Origin: an uncultured Lachnospiraceae bacterium | Lineage (GTDB): Bacteria > Bacillota > Clostridia > Lachnospirales > Lachnospiraceae | Assembly: GCA_902783765.1 (NCBI GenBank) | Contig: CACZSB010000105.1 | Coordinates: forward strand, 1 to 12,612 | Length of the DNA: 12,612 bases | Direction of reading: 5' to 3' | In this document: piece after piece, positions 6,981 to 12,612 of the stretch | Layout of the letters: every line of letters begins with the position of its first letter | Position numbering within the stretch: the stretch's first letter is position 1 | The notes under the pieces: generated by a model | Databases searched by the model: none | What the model saw: the letters and a program-made list of their open reading frames with translations, nothing else | Told to the model about the DNA's origin: nothing | Position numbers and translations under genes: made by a program

Positions 6981-7539
6981 CTCTCACCTCATTTTCCACA
7001 ATGTTAAAACGCATAAACTCGGGGATAGCCGTTTTCGATGCCATTTTAAGTGCTTCATCATTTTGAGCCGCTGAAGATAAGGCTCGAAGGCTGGCAGGAT
7101 ATATGGGCTTTTCCAGCCTGCAACAACGCAGGTCGTCATATTCGCTGTCAAGGGGCACCTGGTTTTCCCGACTGATATAGTCCAGCATGGCAAGAAGATA
7201 AAAGCTCTCCGGATACCATTCTCGCTCATAATATAGGCGGATATCCCGCTTTTCCAGTGTGTCTATGATAAAGCCAATATCGCCCAATTCCTTGACCCTA
7301 TGGCAAATGCTGCTCTTAAAGTTCTCAAAATTGCTGCGTTCCAAAAAGCAAGGAGCCAGCAATTCCTCCATAGAAATATCCAAGACCTGGGCAATTTTAT
7401 AGATCGTCTCCGCGCTGCATTTTTCTAGCCTCGATTTGCCGTTGCATAGTTCGTTTACCGTGGCATAAGGAAGCCTGCTTTCCTTGGCAAGCCGGTAAAT
7501 GGTCATGTTTTTTGCTTTTAAGGCCTCACGGATGGTCAT
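6970..7539 (-). CDS. XRE-type HTH protein, putative antitoxin and autoregulator
   Basis: The 189-residue protein starts with a Cro/C1-type helix-turn-helix (about 3-62). MTIYRLAKESRLPYATVNEL contains helices 2-3 and ISMEELL closes the domain. A roughly 125-residue C-terminal domain follows, with a RLYYEREWYPESFYLLAMLD motif (about 104-123) and an IPEFMRFNIVE motif near the end. I recognise this layout as the usual partner of DUF6036-type nucleotidyltransferases in Clostridia. The gene overlaps the nucleotidyltransferase by 11 bases. Expected role: bind its own promoter through the HTH and neutralise the partner through the C-domain. The start is supported by a GGAAGGTGGAG site and a strong promoter about 25 bases upstream. 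Confidence 0.8.
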   Translation of the reverse strand: MTIREALKAKNMTIYRLAKESRLPYATVNELCNGKSRLEKCSAETIYKIAQVLDISMEELLAPCFLERSNFENFKSSICHRVKELGDIGFIIDTLEKRDIRLYYEREWYPESFYLLAMLDYISRENQVPLDSEYDDLRCCRLEKPIYPASLRALSSAAQNDEALKMASKTAIPEFMRFNIVENEVRDVI

Positions 7540-7563
7540 TTCTCTCCACCTTCCTTCATCTGT

Positions 7564-7592
7564 ATTATAACGGTTAAGCGATATATTTTCAA
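7564..7592 (-). promoter_or_regulatory. Promoter of the HTH/nucleotidyltransferase pair
   Basis: On the minus strand, TTGAAA (7592-7587), a 17-base spacer and a perfect TATAAT (7569-7564) give a strong sigma-A promoter. The start is expected near 7557, leaving a leader of about 17 bases. Its -35 box is 25 bases from the -35 box of the divergent Phd promoter, so regulators bound here could affect both. Confidence 0.7.
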
Positions 7593-7617
7593 ACTCTTTC
7601 TATTGCGATTTCATCAC

Positions 7618-7646
7618 TTGACAGAATAGCTAATTTTCTATATGTT
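7618..7646 (+). promoter_or_regulatory. Promoter of the Phd/PIN module
   Basis: A perfect TTGACA (7618-7623), a 17-base spacer and TATGTT (7641-7646) form a sigma-A promoter with a start near 7653. The AAAGGAG ribosome site (7663-7669) lies 7 bases before the ATG at 7677. Confidence 0.7.
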
Positions 7647-7653
7647 AAACATA
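7641..7653. promoter_or_regulatory. 13-bp palindrome over the -10 box, probable Phd operator
   Basis: TATGTT-A-AACATA is a perfect palindrome that includes the -10 box and the likely transcription start of the Phd/PIN module. Phd-type antitoxins bind short palindromes in this position to repress their own operon. A direct repeat ATAGCTAA (7627-7634 and 7651-7658) brackets and overlaps it and may be part of the operator. Confidence 0.55.
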
Positions 7654-7676
7654 GCTAAAATGAAAGGAGTCATCTT

Positions 7677-7919
7677 ATGCTTACCACTACGGCCACCGCC
7701 ACTGAAATGCAAAATAATTTTGGCCATTACCTAAAAATGGTACAGGAGGGACAGCAAATCATTATTACCCGAAACGGCCGGGAGGTTGCCCGGGTGGTGC
7801 CCCGGGAACATACGGAAAGCTACTTGACGGATTCCCTCACCGGGATTCTGCGTGAGGAATTGAGTTGGGAAGATGCCCGCAAAGAAAGGATATCGGCTAA
7901 ATATGAAACTCATGCTTGA
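7677..7919 (+). CDS. Phd/YefM family antitoxin
   Basis: The 80-residue protein has the Phd/YefM DNA-binding domain. ATEMQNNFGHYLKMVQEGQQ (8-27) is followed by IIITRNGREVARVVP (28-42), the family signature. The C-terminal tail (43-80) is charged, with ELSWEDARKER, and would wrap the toxin. It is expected to bind the palindrome over its promoter and block the PIN RNase encoded next. The stop lies 17 bases inside the toxin gene, so the two are translationally coupled. A strong AAAGGAG site precedes the ATG. Confidence 0.9.
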   Translation: MLTTTATATEMQNNFGHYLKMVQEGQQIIITRNGREVARVVPREHTESYLTDSLTGILREELSWEDARKERISAKYETHA

Positions 7920-8316
7920 TGCCAATATCCTTTTGGATGTGCTGCAGAACCGCCAGCCCCATGTCCGAGCCTCCTCTCTTATCTGGAAGATCTGCGAATG
8001 CGGGCAGGCTACGGGCTATGTCAGCTCCCTCTCCTTCGCCAACCTGGTTTATGTTATGCGAAAAGAGCTGGACCCTGCCAGCATTGAGGATGTCTACCGA
8101 AAGCTGTCTTTGCTTTTCAGATGGGCCGACTTAAGCCAAAGCGACCTTTCCAGGGCTGCCGCCCTCCGCTGGAACGATTTTGAAGATGCTCTCCAGGCGG
8201 TGATGGCCCGGCGGCTTGGCGCAGATTACATTGTCACTCGCAATGTGTCGGACTATAAAAACAGCCCCATCCCAGCCATAACGCCGGAGGAATTACTGAG
8301 AATAATGGCGGAATGA
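7903..8316 (+). CDS. PIN domain ribonuclease toxin (PIN_3 type)
   Basis: The 137-residue protein is a PIN nuclease. Asp6 lies in LMLDANILLDVL, then come YVSSLSFANLVYVMRKEL (39-56), FEDALQ (93-98) and GADYIVTRNVSDYKNSPIP (106-124) with further acidic residues. The SSLSFANLVYV and TRN-x-x-DYKNSPIP phrases are typical of the PIN_3 group paired with Phd-like antitoxins. Such toxins cut RNA with Mg2+ held by the acidic cluster. All expected acidic positions seem intact, so the toxin is probably active. The ATG at 7903 is chosen because the family begins with M-K-x-M-L-D; an upstream start at 7873 would add ten residues with no clear site. The ribosome site is weak (AAAGGA, about 12 bases away), which fits coupling to the antitoxin. 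Confidence 0.88.
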   Translation: MKLMLDANILLDVLQNRQPHVRASSLIWKICECGQATGYVSSLSFANLVYVMRKELDPASIEDVYRKLSLLFRWADLSQSDLSRAAALRWNDFEDALQAVMARRLGADYIVTRNVSDYKNSPIPAITPEELLRIMAE

Positions 8317-8332
8317 TAATGTGGCCCATCGG

Positions 8333-8356
8333 AAAAAGGGCGGCCATTGGCCGCCC
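8333..8356 (-). terminator. Intrinsic terminator of the hgdAB operon
   Basis: On the minus strand an 8-bp perfect GC stem (GGGCGGCC, loop AAT, GGCCGCCC) is followed by five T. It starts about 22 bases after the hgdB stop. The PIN gene ends at 8316 on the other strand, so the hairpin may also serve as a weaker terminator for that convergent operon, though only a pyrimidine-rich stretch follows there. Confidence 0.82.
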
Positions 8357-8378
8357 TCTCACATTTCCCTGATTATCT

Positions 8379-9527
8379 TTACACGCTCAGCACATCTGCG
8401 AAGGCCTGAATGGCAGTGGCGGCCTGGCCGAAGTCTCGCATCTGCTGGTCGATGCCCAGCTTGATGTGAGGGATCTGGGCGGCATCCAAAGCCTTCTTCA
8501 GGTAAGGATATTCCATCTCCTCGGGATCGCAGAACTGCTGCATGAAGAGCACCAGACCGCTGGCCCCGCTCTCCTTCACCAGATTGGCCACGAACTCGCC
8601 CCGGCGGTTCTGATGGGAGGCCTCATCGTAAAGCAGCACATCGTAGTCTTCATCCGCAAACTGCTTGGCCAGGGCCATCATGGGATCTCCGTCCTCGGCG
8701 GCGTCCACCCGGATGGTGCGGCTCTCGTGGGCCACATCGTCGGCGGCAATGGCTACGCCGTTATCGTCCAGAATCTTCAAAAGCACAGGATTGTCGCAGA
8801 TAATACCGCTGGTGACAATCTTCACGCCCTTCCACTGGGAGGCGGGCAGGGCTGCCAGCTCCTTATTTAAGGCTTCCAGCTTTTCCGTGTAGGCCGGTTT
8901 TTCCATGAAATAGCCCGCCTTCAGCACAGCGCTACGGTTCACCGCAGATACGGCTTCGGGATGCTCTCCGGCCAGCTTCACAAATTCACGCCGGGCCTGG
9001 CGGAATCTGTTGTAGACCTTAATGGCTTCCCGAATGGATGCCTCACTGATTTCGTGGCCGCAGATGGCCTCCAGTTCCTTCTTCACATTGGTGTACTGAT
9101 CCACGGTAAACTGCAAACCGAAATCCGGCCGCCGGTACTGGGGATGGGCCAGGAAGATGGTGGGCATCTTTTTTAATTTGGTCATGGCCACCCGGTAGTT
9201 CTGACTCATGGGCCGCAGGGTGTCGCAGATGGTGGGGGTGATCACCCCGTCCAGCTGATCCATGGTGCCGTCCAGCATCATTTCCAGGGCCAGCTGAGCA
9301 ATGGTGCAGTAGAAGGTGGCGCAGTATTCCTTGGCCAGGGCAATATTCTTGTTGTTGGAGCCCCAAATGCCCATGGGCACCATGCCGGCGGCATACACCA
9401 GCTCTTCCGGCGCATAGTAGGGCAGCACGCCGATGACCTTTTTGCCGGCGGCCTTGTATTCATCCAAAAGCTTTTTAGGGTTATAGGCCGCAGCCTGAAA
9501 TTCTTTGAAAGTATTCTCTATGCTCAT
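8379..9527 (-). CDS. hgdB: (R)-2-hydroxyglutaryl-CoA dehydratase, beta subunit
   Basis: The 382-residue protein matches the HgdB subunit of the 2-hydroxyacyl-CoA dehydratases, about 379 residues in Acidaminococcus. Recognisable stretches are LPYYAPEELVYAAGMVPMG (35-53), YCATFYCTIAQLALEM, ITPTICDTLRPMSQN and, near the end, QQFCDPEEMEYPYLKKAL and MRDFGQAATAIQAFA. Conserved cysteines in these motifs serve as iron-sulfur ligands in the family. With HgdA it removes water from 2-hydroxyglutaryl-CoA to give glutaconyl-CoA through a ketyl radical, after one-electron activation by HgdC. It is cytosolic and oxygen-sensitive. The AAGGAGG site overlaps the hgdA stop, so both are made from one mRNA. The assignment to glutarate rather than another hydroxyacyl substrate rests on the long HgdA partner. 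Confidence 0.93.
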   Translation of the reverse strand: MSIENTFKEFQAAAYNPKKLLDEYKAAGKKVIGVLPYYAPEELVYAAGMVPMGIWGSNNKNIALAKEYCATFYCTIAQLALEMMLDGTMDQLDGVITPTICDTLRPMSQNYRVAMTKLKKMPTIFLAHPQYRRPDFGLQFTVDQYTNVKKELEAICGHEISEASIREAIKVYNRFRQARREFVKLAGEHPEAVSAVNRSAVLKAGYFMEKPAYTEKLEALNKELAALPASQWKGVKIVTSGIICDNPVLLKILDDNGVAIAADDVAHESRTIRVDAAEDGDPMMALAKQFADEDYDVLLYDEASHQNRRGEFVANLVKESGASGLVLFMQQFCDPEEMEYPYLKKALDAAQIPHIKLGIDQQMRDFGQAATAIQAFADVLSV

Positions 9528-9538
9528 CTTCTGCCTCC

Positions 9539-10975
9539 TTATTCCATGGCTTCCTTGCGGATCTGCATGGCCTCCACCAGACCCTGAACCCGGGTCTCGT
9601 ACTGGGCTTCGTTGAAGTTCCGGGGATCTGCCTGGTCCCCGTCAAAGCCTACGCAGGGGATGCCCAGATCTTCCGTGAAGCGGCGCTGCATTTCGGCCAT
9701 ATAACCGGACCAGGGCTTGCAGGAACGGTTGTAGTGCACCAGCACCCCGTCCACCTTGTTGGCCCGGCAGATGCCTTCCCGCCATTCCACGCCCTTTTCA
9801 ATGGACACGGAATTGGGGGCCTTGCAATAGGCGCTGACCATTTCATCCATGTTGTTGTACACAAAACCGAAGGCGGGGGCGTACACCACGGCGGTGACAT
9901 TCACCCCATTGGCCTTTAAGGGCTTAAACAGGTTGGGCAGCTTGGGCCAGCAGGGAATGCCCTCAAACATCACCCGGTACTGCTCCGGGAAGGGCAGAGT
10001 GGAGGTGCCGTCCTTGATATTCTTTTCCAGATCCTGTTCCAGCAGTTCGAAGGCGTCCGCCGCTTCCTTCTTGCCCCGGGCGGTAACCACATCCGCCATG
10101 TGGTTGAAGAGGTCGAAGCCGCTCATGGGGGCGGGCTTGTACTGCAGATAGTCGCAGACCTTCAGCCAGTTGGAGGCGGTGCGGTTGGCCTGGGCGCAGG
10201 CATGCTCGAATTTCTTTTCATCGAATTTTTTGCCGGTGAGCGCTTCCAGCTGCTTGATGGCATTGTCAAACTGAGCCCGGATATATTTGATATTCTCCGG
10301 ATTGGGATCCATGGTATTATTATAGGGCACATCGATCATGATCAGGGGAATATTGCACATACGGGCAATATTCTCGTACCACTTGGTCATGCAGTTGCAA
10401 ATGTTGTTGCAGCAGAGCACGAAATCCGGCTGGGGCATCCGCATCTGGCGATAGGGCTGAATGGATTCCAGACGGCGTTCCTTTTCTCGGCCTTCCGGCA
10501 GGGCTTCGATTTCGTGAATGTCTTCCAGCACGATAAAGGGGGTCTGGGTCTTGGGATCCTTTTTGGGCTTGCCGTTTTCATCCAGTACCGGGTTGCCGTT
10601 TTCGTCCTTTAAGGGCTTGCCGGTGGCGGGGTTGATCACATAGCCGTCTTCCTTGTCCCAATCGATTTTCCGGGCGGCTCGCTTGCCGGCGGCATAGGCC
10701 AGGGAGATGCGGGCGTAGCCGCAAATGTCGTTGTCAAAGCCCAGGTCTTCTGCGGCCTGGCACATGATTTCCCCGTCCCGGTTGGCGGCAATGCCCGCAG
10801 CCTGATTTTCGGGGTACATTACGTTTAAGTCAAAGGCTTCCGCCAGCTCGCAGGGAAATTTGGAGGAAGACCAGCCCACCAGCTTGCCTTCCGCTTTTGC
10901 TTTTCTTGCATCTGCGTACACATCGTCTACGACCTTGCGCAGCGCCAGTACGCCGGGACTTACTTCTTTTGCCAT
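9539..10975 (-). CDS. hgdA: (R)-2-hydroxyglutaryl-CoA dehydratase, alpha subunit
   Basis: The 478-residue protein is close in length to Acidaminococcus HgdA (about 477). It is much longer than the roughly 400-residue HadB/FldB subunits that act on other hydroxyacyl-CoAs. The extra length includes a 40-residue insertion (about 108-150) with a short DENG-P repeat. Hallmarks are GWSSSKFPCELAEAF (34-48), MCQAAEDLGFDNDICGYARI (71-90), DFVLCCNNICNCMTKWYENI (184-203), and near the end VHYNRSCKPWSGYM and GFDGDQADPRNF. Cysteines in these motifs are candidate [4Fe-4S] ligands. The enzyme belongs to the hydroxyglutarate pathway of glutamate fermentation. The ATG at 10975 is supported by AAGGAGG 6 bases upstream; an in-frame start at 11008 lies in the ribosome-site region. 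No activator (hgdC) or gctAB gene is adjacent, which is unusual. Confidence 0.94.
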   Translation of the reverse strand: MAKEVSPGVLALRKVVDDVYADARKAKAEGKLVGWSSSKFPCELAEAFDLNVMYPENQAAGIAANRDGEIMCQAAEDLGFDNDICGYARISLAYAAGKRAARKIDWDKEDGYVINPATGKPLKDENGNPVLDENGKPKKDPKTQTPFIVLEDIHEIEALPEGREKERRLESIQPYRQMRMPQPDFVLCCNNICNCMTKWYENIARMCNIPLIMIDVPYNNTMDPNPENIKYIRAQFDNAIKQLEALTGKKFDEKKFEHACAQANRTASNWLKVCDYLQYKPAPMSGFDLFNHMADVVTARGKKEAADAFELLEQDLEKNIKDGTSTLPFPEQYRVMFEGIPCWPKLPNLFKPLKANGVNVTAVVYAPAFGFVYNNMDEMVSAYCKAPNSVSIEKGVEWREGICRANKVDGVLVHYNRSCKPWSGYMAEMQRRFTEDLGIPCVGFDGDQADPRNFNEAQYETRVQGLVEAMQIRKEAME

Positions 10976-10993
10976 AGTATTCCTCCTTTTGCG

Positions 10994-11119
10994 GGCCGAT
11001 GAAGCCATCGGCCTCTACGATTTGAGGGCGATTGGTAATCGCCCCTACGGTTTGCGCTTCATACAAACGCTCCGCGTCGATGCGCGGACGAGCGATGCTC
11101 GTCCCTACGGTTTGCGCTT
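10994..11119. repeat. Three hairpins with different stems and a constant tail
   Basis: Three 8-bp perfect stems lie in a row: GGCCGATG/CATCGGCC (10994-11013), GGGCGATT/AATCGCCC (11026-11044) and GGACGAGC/GCTCGTCC (11086-11104), with loops of 3-4 bases. Each is followed by a tail: TCTACGATTTG after the first, and an identical CTACGGTTTGCGCTT after the second and third. The stems differ while pairing is preserved. A further, weaker GC palindrome (CCGCG/CGCGG) lies around 11072-11087. The array fills the leader or promoter region of hgdA. It is probably a family of dispersed intergenic palindromes, and could also form RNA structure upstream of hgdA. Confidence 0.75.
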
Positions 11120-11177
11120 GCGGCGTTACTGCGTAAGAAATACAATTCGTATATACATACAATAAAATTACAAATAG

Positions 11178-11203
11178 TATAATAACACTTACAGAAAGGG
11201 TGG
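11178..11203 (+). promoter_or_regulatory. Candidate -10 box and ribosome site of dnaN
   Basis: An AT-rich stretch (11141-11210) separates the repeat array from dnaN. It holds a perfect TATAAT (11178-11183) and AAAGGGTGG (11195-11203) 7 bases before the ATG. No good -35 box is seen; TACATA at 11154 is the best, and poor. A TATACT overlaps it on the minus strand and could serve hgdA, also without a clear -35. No DnaA boxes were found here. Confidence 0.35.
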
Positions 11204-11210
11204 AAAAAAT

Positions 11211-12314
11211 ATGAAATTTACCGTTGAGAAGGATTCGTTTGCGAGGGCGGTCAACAACGTGCTTCGCGCTGTGCCGGTCAAGCCGCAGAATCAGAACCTC
11301 GAGGGCGTGCTGCTCCGCGCCGACAAGAAGCACGTGCGCATGACGGGTTACGACTCGATCTTCGGCATCAACACGTCCGTGGAGGCCGACGTCGAGAAGG
11401 AGGGCGAGATCGTCCTCAACGCCAAGCTCTTCGCGGAGATCGTGCGCAAGATGCCGGAGGGCTACCTGACCGTCAGCGTCGAGGGCTCCACCCTCGTCAC
11501 GATCGCCAACGGCGACACGGTTTTCGACATCGTCGGCGCCGGCGCGGAGATGTATCCCGAGCTGCCCTACGTCGAGAAGCGCGACGAGCTGACCATTTCG
11601 CAGAAAGCCTTCCGCGACATGATCGAAAAGAGCTCCTTCGCCGTCGCCACAACGGATATCAACCCGATCCTCACCGGTTCGCTGCTCGAATGCGGCGATA
11701 ACACGCTGACCGTCGTCTCCGTCGACAGCGCGAAGCTCGCCGTCGTCAAGGAGAAGTGCGTTTACGCCGGCAACAAGAGCTTCATCGTGCCCGGAAAGTC
11801 GCTTTCCGAGATCGCCAAGATCCTCTCGGACGACGAGGACGCCGAAGTCTGCATCTATTCTTCAAATAAGGAAGCTCTCTTCGTCATCGACGGCTACGAG
11901 ATGGTCACCAAGCTCATTTCCGGCCGCTTCATCGACTACAAGAAGTCGCTGCCCGCCGAGCACCGTCTCGAGATAATCGCCGACCGCGGCGACGTTTTCG
12001 AAGCTGTCGACCGCGCTTCTCTGCTTATTTCCGACAGATTCAAAGCGCCCGTGCGCTGCATGTTCCGCGACGACAGGATAAGGCTTTCCTGCACCACCGA
12101 GCTCGGCAAGATAAGCCAGGATATCCCCGCGCGCATCACCGGCGACGGCTTCGAGGCCGGCTATAACAACAAGTTCCTGTACGACGCCCTCCGCGCCGCC
12201 GACTGCGAGCACGTACGCCTGCAGCTCAACTCCCCGCTTTCGCCCATGATGATCTCGTCGGCTGAGGGGAACAACTTTATGTATTTGATCATGCCCGTGA
12301 GGTTAGCGGACTAA
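11211..12314 (+). CDS. dnaN: DNA polymerase III beta subunit (sliding clamp)
   Basis: The 367-residue protein has the length and three-part layout of bacterial beta clamps (domains roughly 1-120, 121-245, 246-367). It starts MKFTVEKDSFARAV, has NLEGVLLRA (29-37) and INPILTGSLLE in the second domain, and ends YLIMPVRLAD, the family's C-terminal strand. As a dimeric ring it tethers the replicative polymerase and other proteins to DNA. It appears complete. Context is odd. The usual dnaA and recF neighbours are missing, divergent hgdA lies upstream and repeats lie downstream. Codon use also differs from the rest of the window, with Glu mostly GAG, frequent GTC, ATC and CTC, and Ser TCG. This could be the chromosomal clamp in a rearranged locus, a second clamp, or DNA joined from another genome. 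Confidence 0.9.
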   Translation: MKFTVEKDSFARAVNNVLRAVPVKPQNQNLEGVLLRADKKHVRMTGYDSIFGINTSVEADVEKEGEIVLNAKLFAEIVRKMPEGYLTVSVEGSTLVTIANGDTVFDIVGAGAEMYPELPYVEKRDELTISQKAFRDMIEKSSFAVATTDINPILTGSLLECGDNTLTVVSVDSAKLAVVKEKCVYAGNKSFIVPGKSLSEIAKILSDDEDAEVCIYSSNKEALFVIDGYEMVTKLISGRFIDYKKSLPAEHRLEIIADRGDVFEAVDRASLLISDRFKAPVRCMFRDDRIRLSCTTELGKISQDIPARITGDGFEAGYNNKFLYDALRAADCEHVRLQLNSPLSPMMISSAEGNNFMYLIMPVRLAD

Positions 12315-12368
12315 AAGCGGTGATTTTCGGCCCTTTGCGGCTTGTCGCGCTCGATATGCAACAGCAAT

Positions 12369-12399
12369 GTCATCCCGAGGGCGAAGCCCGAGGGACCCC
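12369..12399. repeat. Palindromic intergenic repeat, TCATCCCGAGGG variant
   Basis: TCATCCCGAGGGCG and the following GAAGCCCGAGGGACCCC contain a GGGC-GAA-GCCC hairpin (12379-12389) flanked by further short repeats. The start resembles the TCATCCTGAGCG repeats 60 bases on, so it is likely a diverged member of the same dispersed family. The surrounding stretch 12315-12428 holds no gene that I can see. Confidence 0.55.
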
Positions 12400-12428
12400 A
12401 CACCATTAGCAGACGGCTGCATACGCTG

Positions 12429-12612
12429 TCATCCTGAGCGAAGGCGAAGCCGGAGTCGAAGGATCCTGAAGGTAACGGTAGTGTTATCGGAAAAGTGTGT
12501 ATTCGGAAACGGGGGTTACGTTTCGTTTTCTTTCGCGGCGTTCCGCTGAAAAGGAAAGCTCGTCTTTAAGATCCTTCGACTGCGCTCCCGTTGGTCGCTC
12601 CGCTCAGGATGA
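12429..12612. repeat. MITE-like segment bounded by inverted TCATCCTGAGCG repeats
   Basis: The left arm (12429-12466) begins TCATCCTGAGCG and contains GTCGAAGGATC. The right arm (12569-12612) is its imperfect inverted copy: GATCCTTCGAC at 12570-12580, and a terminal stretch that reads TCATCCTGAGCG on the minus strand from 12612. About 100 bases of gene-free DNA lie between the arms. The layout is that of a small non-coding element or paired dispersed repeats. The right arm reaches the window edge, so the true end and any target duplication cannot be seen. Confidence 0.6.

Noticed and set aside
8338..8356. Membership of the hgdB terminator stem in the CTACG-tail hairpin family near 11000
   Set aside because: Stem length and loop size are alike, but the tail is missing and a T run takes its place, so a plain terminator explains it.
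8466..10612. Long open frames on the plus strand opposite hgdA and hgdB (for example 8466-8870 and 10100-10612)
   Set aside because: They are antisense shadows of GC-rich genes with strong family matches. They lack ribosome sites and recognisable domains.
11120..11210. Replication origin next to dnaN
   Set aside because: No TTATNCACA-type DnaA boxes are visible and dnaA is absent. The AT-rich stretch is better explained as a promoter region.
12367..12549. A 60-residue open frame downstream of dnaN
   Set aside because: It is built from translated palindromic repeats, is rich in Arg and Ser, and has no ribosome site.

Overview
The window looks like a piece of an anaerobic Firmicutes (Clostridia-type, probably gut) genome, quite possibly a metagenome-assembled contig. 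The evidence is strong AGGAGG-type ribosome binding sites, Gram-positive signal peptides, a PadR regulator with a HAAS/DUF6120-like partner, and an oxygen-sensitive 2-hydroxyglutaryl-CoA dehydratase. The short palindromic repeats between genes also fit. No RNA gene, CRISPR array or transposase is visible.

Region 1 (about 1-5320) is a divergent secretion locus. Leftward from 3836 run a small four-cysteine secreted protein, a single-pass membrane protein, a large FtsX-like permease and an ABC ATPase. The last two resemble the lactococcin-972-type bacteriocin export and immunity pair, but the secreted protein does not look like lactococcin 972. Rightward from 4057 run a PadR repressor, a HAAS/DUF6120-like membrane protein and a second secreted protein. 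Two promoters lie back to back with overlapping -35 boxes (3960-4010), so one regulator could control both arms. This is the best candidate in the window for an undescribed system.

Region 2 (5356-8316) holds small accessory genes. A GNAT acetyltransferase and an alkyltransferase-like MGMT-family protein form a leftward pair. Upstream of them is a leftward HTH/nucleotidyltransferase pair that looks like a toxin-antitoxin or abortive-infection module. Divergent from that is a Phd/PIN toxin-antitoxin module whose promoter carries a 13-bp palindrome over its -10 box.

Region 3 (8333-10975) is a leftward hgdA-hgdB operon ending in a clear intrinsic terminator. It encodes the two subunits of (R)-2-hydroxyglutaryl-CoA dehydratase, used in glutamate fermentation through glutaconyl-CoA. 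The activator HgdC and the CoA-transferase genes are not present here.

Region 4 (10976-12612) is repeat-rich and contains a complete dnaN (beta sliding clamp). Three hairpins with different stems but a constant tail lie upstream of hgdA. Downstream of dnaN are palindromic repeats and a 184-bp segment bounded by inverted repeats that reaches the window end. The dnaN gene uses GAG/GTC/CTC-type codons unlike its neighbours and lacks dnaA or recF beside it. That suggests a rearranged origin region, an extra or transferred clamp gene, or an assembly join within the repeats.
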